Of a stretch of 64,000 bases of DNA, positions 25,101 to 35,056 are shown piece after piece. Origin of the DNA: Flavobacterium terrisoli (GTDB lineage Bacteria > Bacteroidota > Bacteroidia > Flavobacteriales > Flavobacteriaceae). The notes beneath the pieces are model-generated. The model was not told where the DNA came from. It did no database searches and saw only the letters and a program-made list of their open reading frames with translations. The stretch covers positions 248,001 through 312,000 of the forward strand of contig NZ_JARGNA010000004.1 in NCBI RefSeq assembly GCF_030167905.1, read 5' to 3'. The translations under genes and the position numbers were made by a program. Position 1 is the first letter of the stretch; each line of letters starts with the position of its first letter.

Positions 25101-27752
25101 TTATTCTTTAACTACTTTAATTGTTTTTACCTGGTCATCAGCAGTTACTCTTACCATATAAGTTCCGCTAGCCAAATTAGACATATCAACTTGTCCTTGG
25201 TTTCCACCAATTGCATTAACTGTCATTTTTTGACCTAATAAGTTGAATACTTCAACATTTGTGATCACTTGATTGTATGATAAATTCAATACGTTTTTAA
25301 CCGGGTTTGGATAGTATGAGAAATTAGCATTATCAAAACCTTCGTTAGATAACAATTGGTTTCTCGCAACTCTTAAACAAAAAGTACCTACCCAGTCAGC
25401 AGTGTAACCTGCAACTCTTACATAGTAAGTTTGACCTGCAGTAACTGTGGCATTTATAATTAAAGAGTTCCATGAGAATCCGTTTGGCTGAACTACAGTT
25501 CCACCATCGTTGTCACAGGCAACTTGTACCAGTGAACCGCAAACACCAGAATATAATGCAACTTCAGTATCTTGTAATGTTCCTCCTAAGAAGTCAGTTG
25601 AAACATCAACAGTAGCAGTATCACTTGGGGCAACGAAAGAGTACCAAACATCATTTAAACCATAGTTGAAACAGGTTGCAGGAGCAACACCTGAATCAGT
25701 AGCGCCAATGTTGGTTCCATTGGTATTGGTACCATTGCATACACTATCATCAACAACTAAAGGAGTTGCAGCAATACACTCATCATTAACAGGTGCTGGT
25801 GGTGGAGTTACAGTCAATACACCACTTAAGTATGATGTACCATCCCATTCTCCTCCTTGGTTACTTCCATTGATTCCTCCATATACATATGGTCCACCAT
25901 TCAAAGTAAATCTTGTAGCATAGTAATAAGTTCCTGGTGCTAAAGTAGCTCCGATAGTCGCTTGATATTCATCATTATTACCTCCATTGGTTTCAACGTT
26001 GAAAGTTGCCGGAACCCAAGTTGTCCAGTTGTCAGGACTTGAATTATCGCCTTCATCACTAATTCCAACCCATGCCAAAATTCCAGGCGCTTGTCCTGTA
26101 GTAGTATCTGTTAAACCTGGTTCCCAAACTTGACCATAAACTGTACCGCTTCCACCTTGAGGGAAGTTAAGCGTTGGAGGCCATTGCAAACCTACATAAT
26201 CAGGTTCGTCTGTTGGTTGTGGTTCAGTTGTAAACATCCATTCTGCACATCCTACTGATTCACCAGCAGCATTGATTGCAATTACCTGCCAATAACCTAC
26301 AAACTCGTAAGCACCAATTGTACCAGCATTGAAACTAGTTGTTGTTACATTACCAAAGAAAGTTAAATTTCCAGAAGTAACACCACCATAAACGTCATAT
26401 GAAATTGCAGGATCACCAGTTGTTGGAGCATCCCAAGACAAAATTACATCAGAAAATGCAGGAACTGTTAAGCTTCCGTCTGCAGGGTTAGGATTTGTTG
26501 GACATCCAGGAACAACAGCAGCCGTTGTACAAACAACTTGTCTTTCTCTGTTTACGTTTTCAGTACCACAAGAAGAATCTGTATGGAAATAGAATCTCAC
26601 TATTCCGTTTGCAGCAGGAGTAAATCCTGTAATACTTCCGGTTCCAACAGCAAGGGCTGTTAAACCATCGGCAGAGGTGATTGTGATATAATCTGTTGCA
26701 ACAGAACTTGAGAAAGTATAAGTATTAGCAGAGAACACTTCAATATTAGAATACTCTCCTGCCCATGAATCAGTAGTTAAAACATTCAAAGTTGATCCAT
26801 CACATGTAGTTGGTGTCAAAGTAGCGTTAGGATATAGACCTCCATTGATACATAGTGTACCACAAATAACGTTTGTAGATCTATCAACGTCTTCAGTTCC
26901 ACAAGTAATATTAGTATTAATATGTACTCTTACTGATCCCGTAACAGTAGAAACCCATGATAAAGGTTGTGTTCCTGAAGCTGCTGCAGTTAAATCTCCA
27001 TCAGTACTGATGGTAAAGAAATCAGTAGCAACTGAACTGGTGAATTTATAAGTTTGACCAGCAGTCACATTTACGTTAAAGTAATCGCCTGCCCAAGAGA
27101 AATTAGAGATTAGAGTTGGTGTAAATCCGTCGCACGTTCCAGGATTAATTGTTCCAGCAGGAAAATTGTATCCTGCTAAACACGGTACCGGAACCGAAAT
27201 GATTGTTGGTGAATCAAAACAGAATCCCCATTCCCAATCAAGGTCATCGAATGCGATACGGTATCTGAAACCTGATTTTTGTGTTGCTGTAAAAGCTGAC
27301 ACATCTAAATCAGTACTGGCATATGCAGTTTTTGCAGGAGTACAAAAGTTATCATTCACAAGAGTATTATTTCCTGCAAAGTTTGGCCCCCAAGCTGTCC
27401 AAGCAGCAGCATCAGCATCCCAGTATTCCAAACGCAAATAACCAGCTAATATTCTGTAAGTGTACATCCCACTTACTCTTACTTTTGTTTCTCCGGCAGC
27501 TACAGCTGCAGTAAGATCGATAACCGGAGATTCAGCAGCAATATTATCAATGCTGGTTTGACCGGCATCATCATCGTCAAAAGCAAAATTTGCACTTGTC
27601 GTTGGGTTACCTTCGAATGCCAAAGGGTTCGTGTTGTACGTTCCTGTAACAGACCAGGCGCCGTTAGGCCACGCTGCATTCTGATTCAGTACTTGTGCGT
27701 TTATTTGCCAGACGAATAGTGAGACAAATAACAATAAGTAGTTTTTTTTCAT
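25101..27752 (-). CDS. T9SS type A cargo protein with Ig/FN3-like modules
   Basis: The 883-residue secreted protein starts with a signal peptide (MKKNYLLLFVSLFVWQINA) and ends with a type A T9SS sorting tail (SYYPNPVKNVLNLSYN, VEVFNLLGQK, SNLASGTYMVRV, KTIKVVKE), so it should be exported and attached to the cell surface or released. Between them are an N-terminal module, two related cysteine-containing modules of about 105 residues with the shared core SSVATD(F/Y)(F/I)TI, a fibronectin III-like segment (ILSWDAPTTGDPAISYDVYGG), another module, and a jelly-roll-like module (NDVWYSFVAPSD, YYVRVAGY). There is no enzyme motif, so an adhesive or structural role is likely. Confidence 0.88.
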   Translation of the reverse strand: MKKNYLLLFVSLFVWQINAQVLNQNAAWPNGAWSVTGTYNTNPLAFEGNPTTSANFAFDDDDAGQTSIDNIAAESPVIDLTAAVAAGETKVRVSGMYTYRILAGYLRLEYWDADAAAWTAWGPNFAGNNTLVNDNFCTPAKTAYASTDLDVSAFTATQKSGFRYRIAFDDLDWEWGFCFDSPTIISVPVPCLAGYNFPAGTINPGTCDGFTPTLISNFSWAGDYFNVNVTAGQTYKFTSSVATDFFTISTDGDLTAAASGTQPLSWVSTVTGSVRVHINTNITCGTEDVDRSTNVICGTLCINGGLYPNATLTPTTCDGSTLNVLTTDSWAGEYSNIEVFSANTYTFSSSVATDYITITSADGLTALAVGTGSITGFTPAANGIVRFYFHTDSSCGTENVNRERQVVCTTAAVVPGCPTNPNPADGSLTVPAFSDVILSWDAPTTGDPAISYDVYGGVTSGNLTFFGNVTTTSFNAGTIGAYEFVGYWQVIAINAAGESVGCAEWMFTTEPQPTDEPDYVGLQWPPTLNFPQGGSGTVYGQVWEPGLTDTTTGQAPGILAWVGISDEGDNSSPDNWTTWVPATFNVETNGGNNDEYQATIGATLAPGTYYYATRFTLNGGPYVYGGINGSNQGGEWDGTSYLSGVLTVTPPPAPVNDECIAATPLVVDDSVCNGTNTNGTNIGATDSGVAPATCFNYGLNDVWYSFVAPSDTATVDVSTDFLGGTLQDTEVALYSGVCGSLVQVACDNDGGTVVQPNGFSWNSLIINATVTAGQTYYVRVAGYTADWVGTFCLRVARNQLLSNEGFDNANFSYYPNPVKNVLNLSYNQVITNVEVFNLLGQKMTVNAIGGNQGQVDMSNLASGTYMVRVTADDQVKTIKVVKE

Positions 27753-27799
27753 TTGTTAAAGATTAAAAGTTAATTGCTCATAAAGGTATAGCAAATAAA

Positions 27800-27827
27800 A
27801 AAAACTCACAAATATTTGTGAGTTTTT
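27800..27827. terminator. Intrinsic terminator of fabV
   Basis: AAAAACTCACAAA pairs perfectly with TTTGTGAGTTTTT across TA. It sits between the fabV stop (27858) and the start of the T9SS cargo gene (27752). Confidence 0.85.
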
Positions 27828-27857
27828 ATATCCGAATATTAAACATTTAACATAAAC

Positions 27858-29051
27858 CTATTGCGCAATACTTGAAACCAATAGCATTTCGTTAGCATCT
27901 GCATTATAATCCACCCCGTCAAATCCAAAACCAAATAAGTTTAAGAAGTCTTGCTTATAACCTGCCAAGTCACCAATCTCTGGTAAATTTTCTGTAGTTG
28001 CAGTGGCCCATAAGGCTTTGACCCTTTCCTGGATATCATCACGCATTTCCCAATCATCAATTCTAATTCTTCCTTTGTCATCTGTTGGCACTGCTCCACC
28101 GGTATAAAGTCTCTGCGCAAACAATCTTTGTATCTGCTCAATACAGCCTTCATGAACACCTTCTGCTTTCATTATTTTATACAATAAAGAAATATACAAT
28201 GGAATTACTGGAATGGCTGAACTTGCTTGCGTTACCAATGCTTTATTAACAGACACATACGCTTTTCCATCTAATGACTTTAAACTGTCAGTAATTTCAA
28301 AAGCTGTAGCTTCTAAATGGTCTTTTGCTCTTCCAATGGTACCTTTTCTGTAAACCGCTTCGGTTACTTCAGGTCCTATATAGGAGTACGCAATTGTTGT
28401 GGCACCTTTGGCCAAAACATCAGCTTTCTTCAAAGCATCAATCCACATGGCCCAATCTTCACCACCCATAACCACAACCGTATTATCAATATCGTCCTGA
28501 TTAGCAGGTTCTATGGATACCTGAGTTACATTTCCGGTGTGAAAATCAACTGTTTTGTTGGTAAATGTACTTCCGATAGGTTTCAAAACCGAACGATGCA
28601 AAACGCCTGTCTTCGGATGCATACGCACCGGAGAAGCCAAACTGTAAATGATCATATCTACCTGACCTAAATCAGCTTTGATCAAGTCGATTGTTTTTTG
28701 TTTTACTTCATCAGAGAATGCATCTCCATTGATACTTTTGGCATACAAACCTGCTTTTTGCGCTTCCTGTTCAAAAGCTGCAGAATTGTACCAACCCGGA
28801 GTAGCCGTTTTGCCTTCAGCAGGTTCTTTTTCAAAGAAAACGCCGATAGTCGCCGCATTGGAACCAAAAGCACTGGTAATTCTCGAAGCCAATCCGAAAC
28901 CGGTTGATGCACCAATCACTAAAACTTTTTTAGCACCTTCAATGGTTCCCTTTGATTTTACATAATTGATTTGGTTTTTAACATTTTGCACACATCCGTC
29001 AGGGTGAGCTGTTAAACAAATAAACCCGCGCATTCTTGGTTCTATAATCAT
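27858..29051 (-). CDS. fabV: Trans-2-enoyl-CoA/ACP reductase FabV
   Basis: This 397-residue NADH-dependent enoyl reductase performs the last reduction of fatty-acid elongation. It starts IIEPRMRGFICLTAHPDGC and has the Rossmann motif VLVIGASTGFGLASRI, then IYSLASPVR and the active-site region AYSYIGPEVTEAVYRKGTIGRAK, where the FabV Tyr and Lys lie. The C-terminus (GVDYNADANEM) is also typical. It is the sole enoyl reductase visible here. FabV enzymes are naturally insensitive to triclosan. Its own promoter element is at 29097-29104. Confidence 0.96.
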   Translation of the reverse strand: MIIEPRMRGFICLTAHPDGCVQNVKNQINYVKSKGTIEGAKKVLVIGASTGFGLASRITSAFGSNAATIGVFFEKEPAEGKTATPGWYNSAAFEQEAQKAGLYAKSINGDAFSDEVKQKTIDLIKADLGQVDMIIYSLASPVRMHPKTGVLHRSVLKPIGSTFTNKTVDFHTGNVTQVSIEPANQDDIDNTVVVMGGEDWAMWIDALKKADVLAKGATTIAYSYIGPEVTEAVYRKGTIGRAKDHLEATAFEITDSLKSLDGKAYVSVNKALVTQASSAIPVIPLYISLLYKIMKAEGVHEGCIEQIQRLFAQRLYTGGAVPTDDKGRIRIDDWEMRDDIQERVKALWATATTENLPEIGDLAGYKQDFLNLFGFGFDGVDYNADANEMLLVSSIAQ

Positions 29052-29096
29052 ATTCTATTGAAATTAAGTTGTCTGTATATTAAAATTAGAGTGGTA

Positions 29097-29104
29097 CAAA
29101 AATA
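29097..29104 (-). promoter_or_regulatory. -7 promoter element (TATTTTTG) of fabV
   Basis: The minus strand has an exact TAnnTTTG match 45 bases before the ATG at 29051. Confidence 0.48.
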
Positions 29105-29118
29105 ATAAATTAAAACGG

Positions 29119-30771
29119 TTAGTTTAGTAATGCTTTGGCATGATTCAAGGCAGAATCTGAAATTTCTTTACCCGATAGCATTTCTGCAATTTCGTTGATG
29201 CGTTCATCATTGGATAATAGTTTCAATTCGGAAACGGTATTTTCACCCAAAACAGTTTTGTACACCTTATAATGTGTACTTCCTTTGGCCGCAATCTGTG
29301 GCAAATGGGTAATCGCAAAAACCTGCATGGTCTTGCTCATTTCACGCATAATTTCTCCCATTTTATTGGCAATTTCACCCGAAACTCCGGTATCAATTTC
29401 GTCAAAAATAATGGTTGGCAGTTTGGAATATTGGGATAAAATTGATTTTACTGCCAACATGATTCTCGACATTTCACCACCGGAAGCTACTTTTTTAAGC
29501 AAACCAAAATCGGTGCCTTTATTGGCTGAGAATAAAAATTCCAAACTGTCTTTTCCGTTATTATAATAAGAATCCGAAGCAACAATATTAATCTTAAAAC
29601 GAACATTAGGCATGCCCAATAAACTCAAAATTTCAACCAGCCTGTTACTGAGATTTGGTATCGCTTCGCTCCTGCTTTGACTGATTTTAGCCGCAATAGT
29701 ATCCAATTGACCTTCGGAATCCTTAAGACCGTTTTCCAGTTTGATGATTTCTTCTTCCAAAGTCACGACCGAAACCACTTTGCTTTCCAAATCGTTTTGA
29801 ATGTCAATCAATTCTTCAACCGTTAATACCTGATGTTTCTTTTGCAAGCTGTAAATCAATTGCAGTTTTTGATTGATCAATTCCAGTTTTTCAGGATCAT
29901 TGAACACCAGTTCCGACTCACGGTTGAGTTCTTTGACGATATCATCCAATTCTATCAACACCGAATTGGTTCTTTCAAAAAGTGATTCGTATTCAGTGGA
30001 AAAATTGGCGTTTTTTTGAAGTATGGATTTGAATTCCTTTAGGTTTTTTAACAACCCAAATTCGTCTTCATTAGCCAATGCCAGAAGCGTCGAAAGGTTT
30101 TCCTTGATAAACTCAACGTTATTCAGCGCTTCATAAGTTTTTTCCAACTCTTCGAGTTCGCCAGCTTTTAAATTGGCCGAATGCAATTCGTTGAACAGAA
30201 ACTCATTATAATCTTTCTCTTTCAGAATGGATGACAAACTTGCTTTTTTGGTTTCCAATTCAGCTTTATCCGAACGATATTGCTTTAAAACTATGGAATA
30301 TTCTGTTCTTAATTGCTGGTTATCCGCAATCGCATCAATGATTTTGAACTGGTATTCTTCTTCAGATAATTCCAAGGTTTGGTGTTGCGAATGCACATCG
30401 ATTAAGTAAAAACTCAAATCCTGCAATTGCTGCAAGTTCACCAGACTGTCATTGACAAAAGCCCTCGATTTTCCCGATGGTAAAATTTCCCTGCGGATGA
30501 TGGTTTCGGCTTCATAATCCAAATCATTGGCTTCAAAAAAAGACTGCAAATCATATTTTCCGATCGCAAAGTTGGCTTCAACGATGCATTTTTCTTCTTT
30601 ATTTTTTAGCGAAGTCAAATCGGCTCTTTTACCAAGAACCAATCCTAAAGCGCCGAGAAGTATTGATTTCCCTGCTCCGGTTTCACCGGTGATAATTGAA
30701 AAACCCTTAGAAAAATCAATATTTAATTTTTCAATCAGTGCAAAATTTTCAATCGAAAGCGAAGTAATCAT
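29119..30771 (-). CDS. recN: DNA repair protein RecN
   Basis: The 550-residue SMC-like ATPase acts in double-strand break repair, holding DNA ends or sister chromatids. Evidence is SIENFALIEKLNIDFSKG, Walker A GETGAGKSILLGAL, a coiled coil over residues 150-390, the ABC signature ASGGEMSRIMLAVK, and Walker B TIIFDEIDTGVSG. It starts 41 bp after the DUF4835 stop and is the last gene of the run that begins with bamD. Confidence 0.96.
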   Translation of the reverse strand: MITSLSIENFALIEKLNIDFSKGFSIITGETGAGKSILLGALGLVLGKRADLTSLKNKEEKCIVEANFAIGKYDLQSFFEANDLDYEAETIIRREILPSGKSRAFVNDSLVNLQQLQDLSFYLIDVHSQHQTLELSEEEYQFKIIDAIADNQQLRTEYSIVLKQYRSDKAELETKKASLSSILKEKDYNEFLFNELHSANLKAGELEELEKTYEALNNVEFIKENLSTLLALANEDEFGLLKNLKEFKSILQKNANFSTEYESLFERTNSVLIELDDIVKELNRESELVFNDPEKLELINQKLQLIYSLQKKHQVLTVEELIDIQNDLESKVVSVVTLEEEIIKLENGLKDSEGQLDTIAAKISQSRSEAIPNLSNRLVEILSLLGMPNVRFKINIVASDSYYNNGKDSLEFLFSANKGTDFGLLKKVASGGEMSRIMLAVKSILSQYSKLPTIIFDEIDTGVSGEIANKMGEIMREMSKTMQVFAITHLPQIAAKGSTHYKVYKTVLGENTVSELKLLSNDERINEIAEMLSGKEISDSALNHAKALLN

Positions 30772-30812
30772 GTGCAGGAAATGAAGTAAAGTTTAAGTAG
30801 TAAATATACTAA

Positions 30813-31700
30813 TTATAACTTGATAGTTGCCCATTTACCGGAATTGAGTGGTGAAATTTTATTTAAGGTATCGATTGTTTCCGCTACGGATACTTTTGGC
30901 CCGCCTGATAAAATTGAAACAATTTCATCTGCTTTGGCATCAAAGAAAACCCTAGTCAAAAAAGCATTGGAACGCACTTTATATACAGCACTTAAAGTAG
31001 TAATTGATTGCTGAATTTTTTCTTTAGAAGATTTCAAATCTTTGGTCATATTGTCCAATCCATCTCTGTGGTATTGATACATCGCATCTCTGAAAGCATC
31101 AAAAGTTCCGGAAAGTATATCATTAGCCAGGAAATAGCGATTTTGATTCCCATCAGCCTGACTCCAGCCTTTAAAACCGCTTTGTTGTGCTACAGATACT
31201 ATTTGCTGCGCCACATCAAACCATTGTTTTCCACCATAAAGTGTATACGTATCGGCATCAAAACCAAGAATCATATAGCTATAAAAAGCCAAAACAGAAA
31301 CCAGGTTTGAATCAAAATTCGATGGATTGAATAAAAGGGTTTCAAATTCTATATAACGAAACGAAAAGTCTTTGTCATTATAGTTGAAAATCGGTGAAGA
31401 ATAAGAAGAATCAAATACCGGTCTGGAAGATTCAACCTGGATAGTTGCTGAAAACTGGTTAGAGTCATAACTGTTCAGCGTAATAACCATCGAACAGTTT
31501 ACTTTTTCATTTTGCTTTACACTTTCGCCTGTCCAGTCTGTTTTGTTGACAAACTCACTAATCGATTTTTCTAAGTTTTTAAAAACCTGATTATTGGTAC
31601 TGGCAATCTTATCAGAGTTGACCTGAACGGTACAATTCAATTGCTGTGCATTGGTTAATCCAACAAAAAACAAAAAAAGAAAACTAACTATTTTTTTCAT
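30813..31700 (-). CDS. DUF4835 family protein (PorD-like T9SS accessory)
   Basis: The 295-residue protein has a signal peptide (MKKIVSFLFLFFVGLTNA) and then the DUF4835 pattern: LNCTVQVNSDKI, a conserved RPVFDSSYSSPIFNYNDKD, VLAFYSYMILGFDADTY, and GFKGWSQADGNQNRY. The family is confined to Bacteroidota; I recall collections labelling it PorD, an accessory of type IX secretion, but nothing in the sequence proves that role. It lies between coaBC and recN, a placement I remember from other flavobacteria. Confidence 0.88.
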   Translation of the reverse strand: MKKIVSFLFLFFVGLTNAQQLNCTVQVNSDKIASTNNQVFKNLEKSISEFVNKTDWTGESVKQNEKVNCSMVITLNSYDSNQFSATIQVESSRPVFDSSYSSPIFNYNDKDFSFRYIEFETLLFNPSNFDSNLVSVLAFYSYMILGFDADTYTLYGGKQWFDVAQQIVSVAQQSGFKGWSQADGNQNRYFLANDILSGTFDAFRDAMYQYHRDGLDNMTKDLKSSKEKIQQSITTLSAVYKVRSNAFLTRVFFDAKADEIVSILSGGPKVSVAETIDTLNKISPLNSGKWATIKL

Positions 31701-31728
31701 GTATGACTATTTATTTCCTTGTACTTAA

Positions 31729-32934
31729 TTAATAACGGGAAATTACCTTGTTTATTATATCGTCCGCAACTTCTTCTTTTGATTTCAAAGGCATGGGTTC
31801 AATCACAAAATCTTTATCGATGAAAGTAATTTTGTTTGTCGCCGAAGCAAAACCCGCACCTTTATCCTGAAGCGAATTTAAAACAATCAAATCTAAGTTT
31901 TTTTTCTGAATTTTCAACTTCGCATTTTCAATTTCATTTTCTGTTTCCAAAGCAAATCCAATTAAGAATTGGTTCTGCTTTATTTTGCCCAAAGAAGCTA
32001 AGATATCTTTGGTTTTTTCGAGTTCAATGGTAAACTCAGCATCGGTTTTTTTGATTTTTTGGTCGGCTACAAATTTAGGTTTGTAATCTGCCACTGCAGC
32101 AGCACAAATAGCCACATCAGACTCATTGAAATATTGATGACAGGCATCATACATTTCCTGGGCAGAAGTTACGCGGATCAAATTGATATTGGAATCTTGA
32201 AGGCTCAAATCGGTCGGGCCTGAAATCAAAATCACTTCTGCACCATAATTCGCCGCACTTTTAGCAATGTCAAAGCCCATTTTCCCCGAAGAATGATTCC
32301 CGATAAATCGAACTGGATCAATCGCTTCGTATGTCGGACCAGCCGTAATCATGATTTTTTTACCTCTTAAAGGCAATTTGCTTTCCAAATCCTTTTCCAG
32401 AAAGGCAATAATATTTTCAGGTTCGGCCATTCTGCCTTCGCCTGATAATCCACTGGCCAATTCCCCATTTTCAGCCGGAATCATAATATTGCCAAATTGC
32501 TTCAGCAAATTAAAACTCGAAAGCGTTGACGGATGCTTGTACATATCCAAATCCATTGCCGGAGCAAAGTAGACAGGGCATTTAGCCGATAAATAAGTCG
32601 CAATTAAAAGGTTGTCGCAATTGCCGTTTGCCATTTTGGAAAGCGTATTGGCGGTTGCCGGAGCAATCAGCATCAAATCGGCCCAAAGCCCTAATTCGAC
32701 GTGGTTGTTCCACTCGGCATTCTCATCTTCTTCGTTATAAAATGAAGAATGAACCGGATTTTTGGACAGTGTGGATAAGGTAAGCGGTGTTACAAAATCC
32801 TTAGAAGCCGGTGTCATGACCACTTGGACATGTGCACCGGCTTTTATAAATAATCGAACTAATGAGGCTGTCTTGTAGGCGGCAATTCCTCCGGAAACGC
32901 CGAGTAGTATTTTTTTACCGCTTAAAACAGACAT
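31729..32934 (-). CDS. coaBC: Bifunctional phosphopantothenoylcysteine decarboxylase/synthetase
   Basis: The 401-residue protein carries both domains of CoaBC. The CoaC flavodoxin-like half shows LGVSGGIAAYKTASL, the PASKDFV segment, APATANTLSKMANG and the MDLDMYKHPS region. The CoaB half shows ITAGPTYEAIDPVRFIGNHSSGKMG, AAAVADYKPK and the KKTDAEFTIELEKTKDIL stretch. It makes 4'-phosphopantetheine from 4'-phosphopantothenate and cysteine using CTP. It begins 5 bp after the rpoZ stop. Confidence 0.96.
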   Translation of the reverse strand: MSVLSGKKILLGVSGGIAAYKTASLVRLFIKAGAHVQVVMTPASKDFVTPLTLSTLSKNPVHSSFYNEEDENAEWNNHVELGLWADLMLIAPATANTLSKMANGNCDNLLIATYLSAKCPVYFAPAMDLDMYKHPSTLSSFNLLKQFGNIMIPAENGELASGLSGEGRMAEPENIIAFLEKDLESKLPLRGKKIMITAGPTYEAIDPVRFIGNHSSGKMGFDIAKSAANYGAEVILISGPTDLSLQDSNINLIRVTSAQEMYDACHQYFNESDVAICAAAVADYKPKFVADQKIKKTDAEFTIELEKTKDILASLGKIKQNQFLIGFALETENEIENAKLKIQKKNLDLIVLNSLQDKGAGFASATNKITFIDKDFVIEPMPLKSKEEVADDIINKVISRY

Positions 32935-32939
32935 CTGAA

Positions 32940-33260
32940 TTAGTCTTTTGTAGTATCTCTGTAGTAAATTTTATCATCAAGCCATTCCTGAACAGCCAAT
33001 GCATGTGGTTTTGGTAACTTTTCGTAGTATTTAGAAACTTCGATTTGCTCTTTGTTTTCAAAGATTTCTTCCAAACTATCGTTGTAAGTTGCAAACTCTT
33101 CTAATTTCTCAGTCAATTCTTTTTTGATTTCAGAGTTGATTTGGTTTGCTCTTTTAGCCATTATTGTTATTGCCTCGTAAACATTGCCGGTACGCTCTTC
33201 AATTACGGTCTTGTTGTAAGTAACTGTGTTTACCGGTGCATTCGTCTTTTTTAAATCCAT
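32940..33260 (-). CDS. rpoZ: RNA polymerase omega-like subunit (Bacteroidota RpoZ)
   Basis: The 106-residue protein belongs to the Bacteroidota form of omega. The core is GNVYEAITIMAKRANQINSEIK, matching the conserved omega helix with its A-RA-Q motif, followed by a charged C-terminal part (PHALAVQEWLDDKIYYRD). Omega helps assemble and stabilise RNA polymerase. It is in the operon bamD-rpoZ-coaBC, with gaps of 6 and 5 bp. Bacteroidota versions are longer and diverged at the C-terminus. Confidence 0.88.
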   Translation of the reverse strand: MDLKKTNAPVNTVTYNKTVIEERTGNVYEAITIMAKRANQINSEIKKELTEKLEEFATYNDSLEEIFENKEQIEVSKYYEKLPKPHALAVQEWLDDKIYYRDTTKD

Positions 33261-33266
33261 GACTTT

Positions 33267-34061
33267 TTATTTAGTAAATTGTTTTAAATCTGTTTCAATC
33301 CTAGCCAACATTTCGTCAGCTTTTGCTTTGTAATGGGTATCTGCCTTATGTTTCATCAAGCCGGCATAAGCGGCTTTGGCAGCAATCAAACGCTCTTCCA
33401 ATCTTGAAGGAATACTATTGATTGCCAATTGATAGGCAGAATCCAATTTGTAATATAATGCATCTTCCTTATACGGTGTTCCCGGATAGTTAATGATGAA
33501 ATTATCAAACGCCACCATGGCTGCCTTATAGTCAGAAATGGTATTGTAAATTTTAGCGTTCTCATATGCTTTCTTCTCCAACTTCTCTCTCAATGCCTTA
33601 GCAATGGTATTGGCTTCCGCCAAATATTGAGATTCAGAATAGATATCAATAAAGTTCTGCAACTTATCGATGGCTTTATAAGTATCTACCTGATCCAAAC
33701 TGTAAACAGGTGATAGTTTTGAAAAACATTTAGCACTCAGAAATAAAGCTTCTTCAATCTTCTCACTTTTCGGATAACTTGAAGCAAAACTTTCAAATTG
33801 ATAACCGGCTAAATAGAATTGATTCGTTTTATATAGTGATTGCGAATACATATAAAACATTCTTTCCGCTTGTGGTTTTCCCTTATAAGCAGGAGCAATT
33901 TGTTCAAAAAGTTTTATCGCTTTACCGTATTTTTTTGCTTCATACATTTTTGTTGCCACCGTAAATTTAATGGCTACATCTTCTGATTTTAATGCTTTTT
34001 GGTATTCGCTGCACGACGAAAAAAAGACAACTAATGCAAATAGGGCTAAAAATTTCTTCAT
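33267..34061 (-). CDS. bamD: Outer membrane assembly lipoprotein BamD
   Basis: The 264-residue protein has a lipoprotein signal (KKFLALFALVVFFSSC) followed by five TPR-like helical pairs, as in BamD/YfiO: YEAKKYGKAIKLFEQIAP, YLAGYQFESFASSYPKSEKIEEALFLSAKC, SEYLAEANTI-like repeats, and AMVAFDNFIINYPGTPYKEDALYYKLDSAY. BamD helps the BAM complex fold beta-barrel proteins. The ATG at 34061 starts the signal peptide; 11 extra residues from 34094 are not needed. A strong promoter sits at 34117-34146. Confidence 0.93.
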   Translation of the reverse strand: MKKFLALFALVVFFSSCSEYQKALKSEDVAIKFTVATKMYEAKKYGKAIKLFEQIAPAYKGKPQAERMFYMYSQSLYKTNQFYLAGYQFESFASSYPKSEKIEEALFLSAKCFSKLSPVYSLDQVDTYKAIDKLQNFIDIYSESQYLAEANTIAKALREKLEKKAYENAKIYNTISDYKAAMVAFDNFIINYPGTPYKEDALYYKLDSAYQLAINSIPSRLEERLIAAKAAYAGLMKHKADTHYKAKADEMLARIETDLKQFTK

Positions 34062-34116
34062 TATTATGTTTAATGTTGCTGATTTTAAACACATTTTGTG
34101 ACTTAAAAAGCAACTG

Positions 34117-34146
34117 CAAATTTAGTTATTAATTGTTTACTACAAA
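34117..34146 (-). promoter_or_regulatory. Full promoter TTTG-N18-TAAATTTG of the bamD operon
   Basis: On the minus strand TTTG (34146-34143) is followed after 18 bases by TAAATTTG (34124-34117), an excellent match to the Bacteroidota TTTG-N19-TAnnTTTG promoter. The leader to the bamD ATG at 34061 is about 50 bases. It is the best promoter in the window. Confidence 0.72.
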
Positions 34147-34170
34147 ATATTTTTTTCGCGGTTCGAAAAA

Positions 34171-35055
34171 TTACATTTTTGAGATTTTATTGGTGAAATC
34201 ATGCAAGCGTTTTGCCAGGTCTTCATCGGCATTTACCAGTGGCAAACGAACGACATTTTCAGACAAGCCTAATGATTTAAACACTTCTTTGATTCCGGCC
34301 GGATTTCCCTGTTCGAAAATCATATCAATTGAATCGGCCAAAAGGTAATGCAGTTTATAGGCTTCTTCTACTCTTTTGTTTAAACCTAAGTGAACCATTT
34401 CAGAGAATTGTTTTGGAAAACCTTCTGCAATTACCGAAATAACACCTGCGCCACCAGCTAAAACCATTGGCAACGTAATCATATCATCTCCTGAAATCAC
34501 TAAGAAATCTTTTGGTGCATTTTGGATCAATTTCATCGCCTGAACAATATCACCGGCTGCTTCTTTTACCGCTACGACATTTTTAAAATCATTGGCCAAA
34601 CGAATAATCGTTGATGGCAACACATTGCTGGCCGTTCTTCCCGGAACATTATACAAAATCACCGGAATTGGTGACGCTTCTGCAATCGCTTTGAAATGTT
34701 GGTAAATGCCTTCCTGAGTTGGCTTGTTATAATAAGGTGAAACCGAAAGTATCGCCACAAAATCAGAGAAATCTCTTGATTTTAATTCGGCTACCACTTC
34801 CTGGGTGTTATTGCTTCCAACACCCAAAACCAAAGGCAATCTTCCCTTGTTGGCTTCCACAATTGTCTTTATTACCAATTCCTTTTCGTCCTTTGTCAAG
34901 GTTGCGGTTTCAGCTGTTGTTCCAAGTACAACTAAATAGTCAATTCCGTTATCAACCTGGAAATTAACGATGGCTTTCAACGCATCAACATCTACTGAAA
35001 AATCTTTTTTGAATGGTGTAACAAGAGCAACTCCGGTACCGATTAATGATTGCAT
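34171..35055 (-). CDS. dapA: 4-hydroxy-tetrahydrodipicolinate synthase
   Basis: The 294-residue TIM-barrel enzyme condenses pyruvate with aspartate semialdehyde in lysine and diaminopimelate synthesis. Evidence is [32 protein letters not shown], the tyrosine loop [25 protein letters not shown], and the Schiff-base lysine in [13 protein letters not shown]6913 lies 1 bp upstream, forming a two-gene operon with the promoter at 35595-35602. Confidence 0.96.
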   Translation of the reverse strand: MQSLIGTGVALVTPFKKDFSVDVDALKAIVNFQVDNGIDYLVVLGTTAETATLTKDEKELVIKTIVEANKGRLPLVLGVGSNNTQEVVAELKSRDFSDFVAILSVSPYYNKPTQEGIYQHFKAIAEASPIPVILYNVPGRTASNVLPSTIIRLANDFKNVVAVKEAAGDIVQAMKLIQNAPKDFLVISGDDMITLPMVLAGGAGVISVIAEGFPKQFSEMVHLGLNKRVEEAYKLHYLLADSIDMIFEQGNPAGIKEVFKSLGLSENVVRLPLVNADEDLAKRLHDFTNKISKM

Positions 35056-35056
35056 T

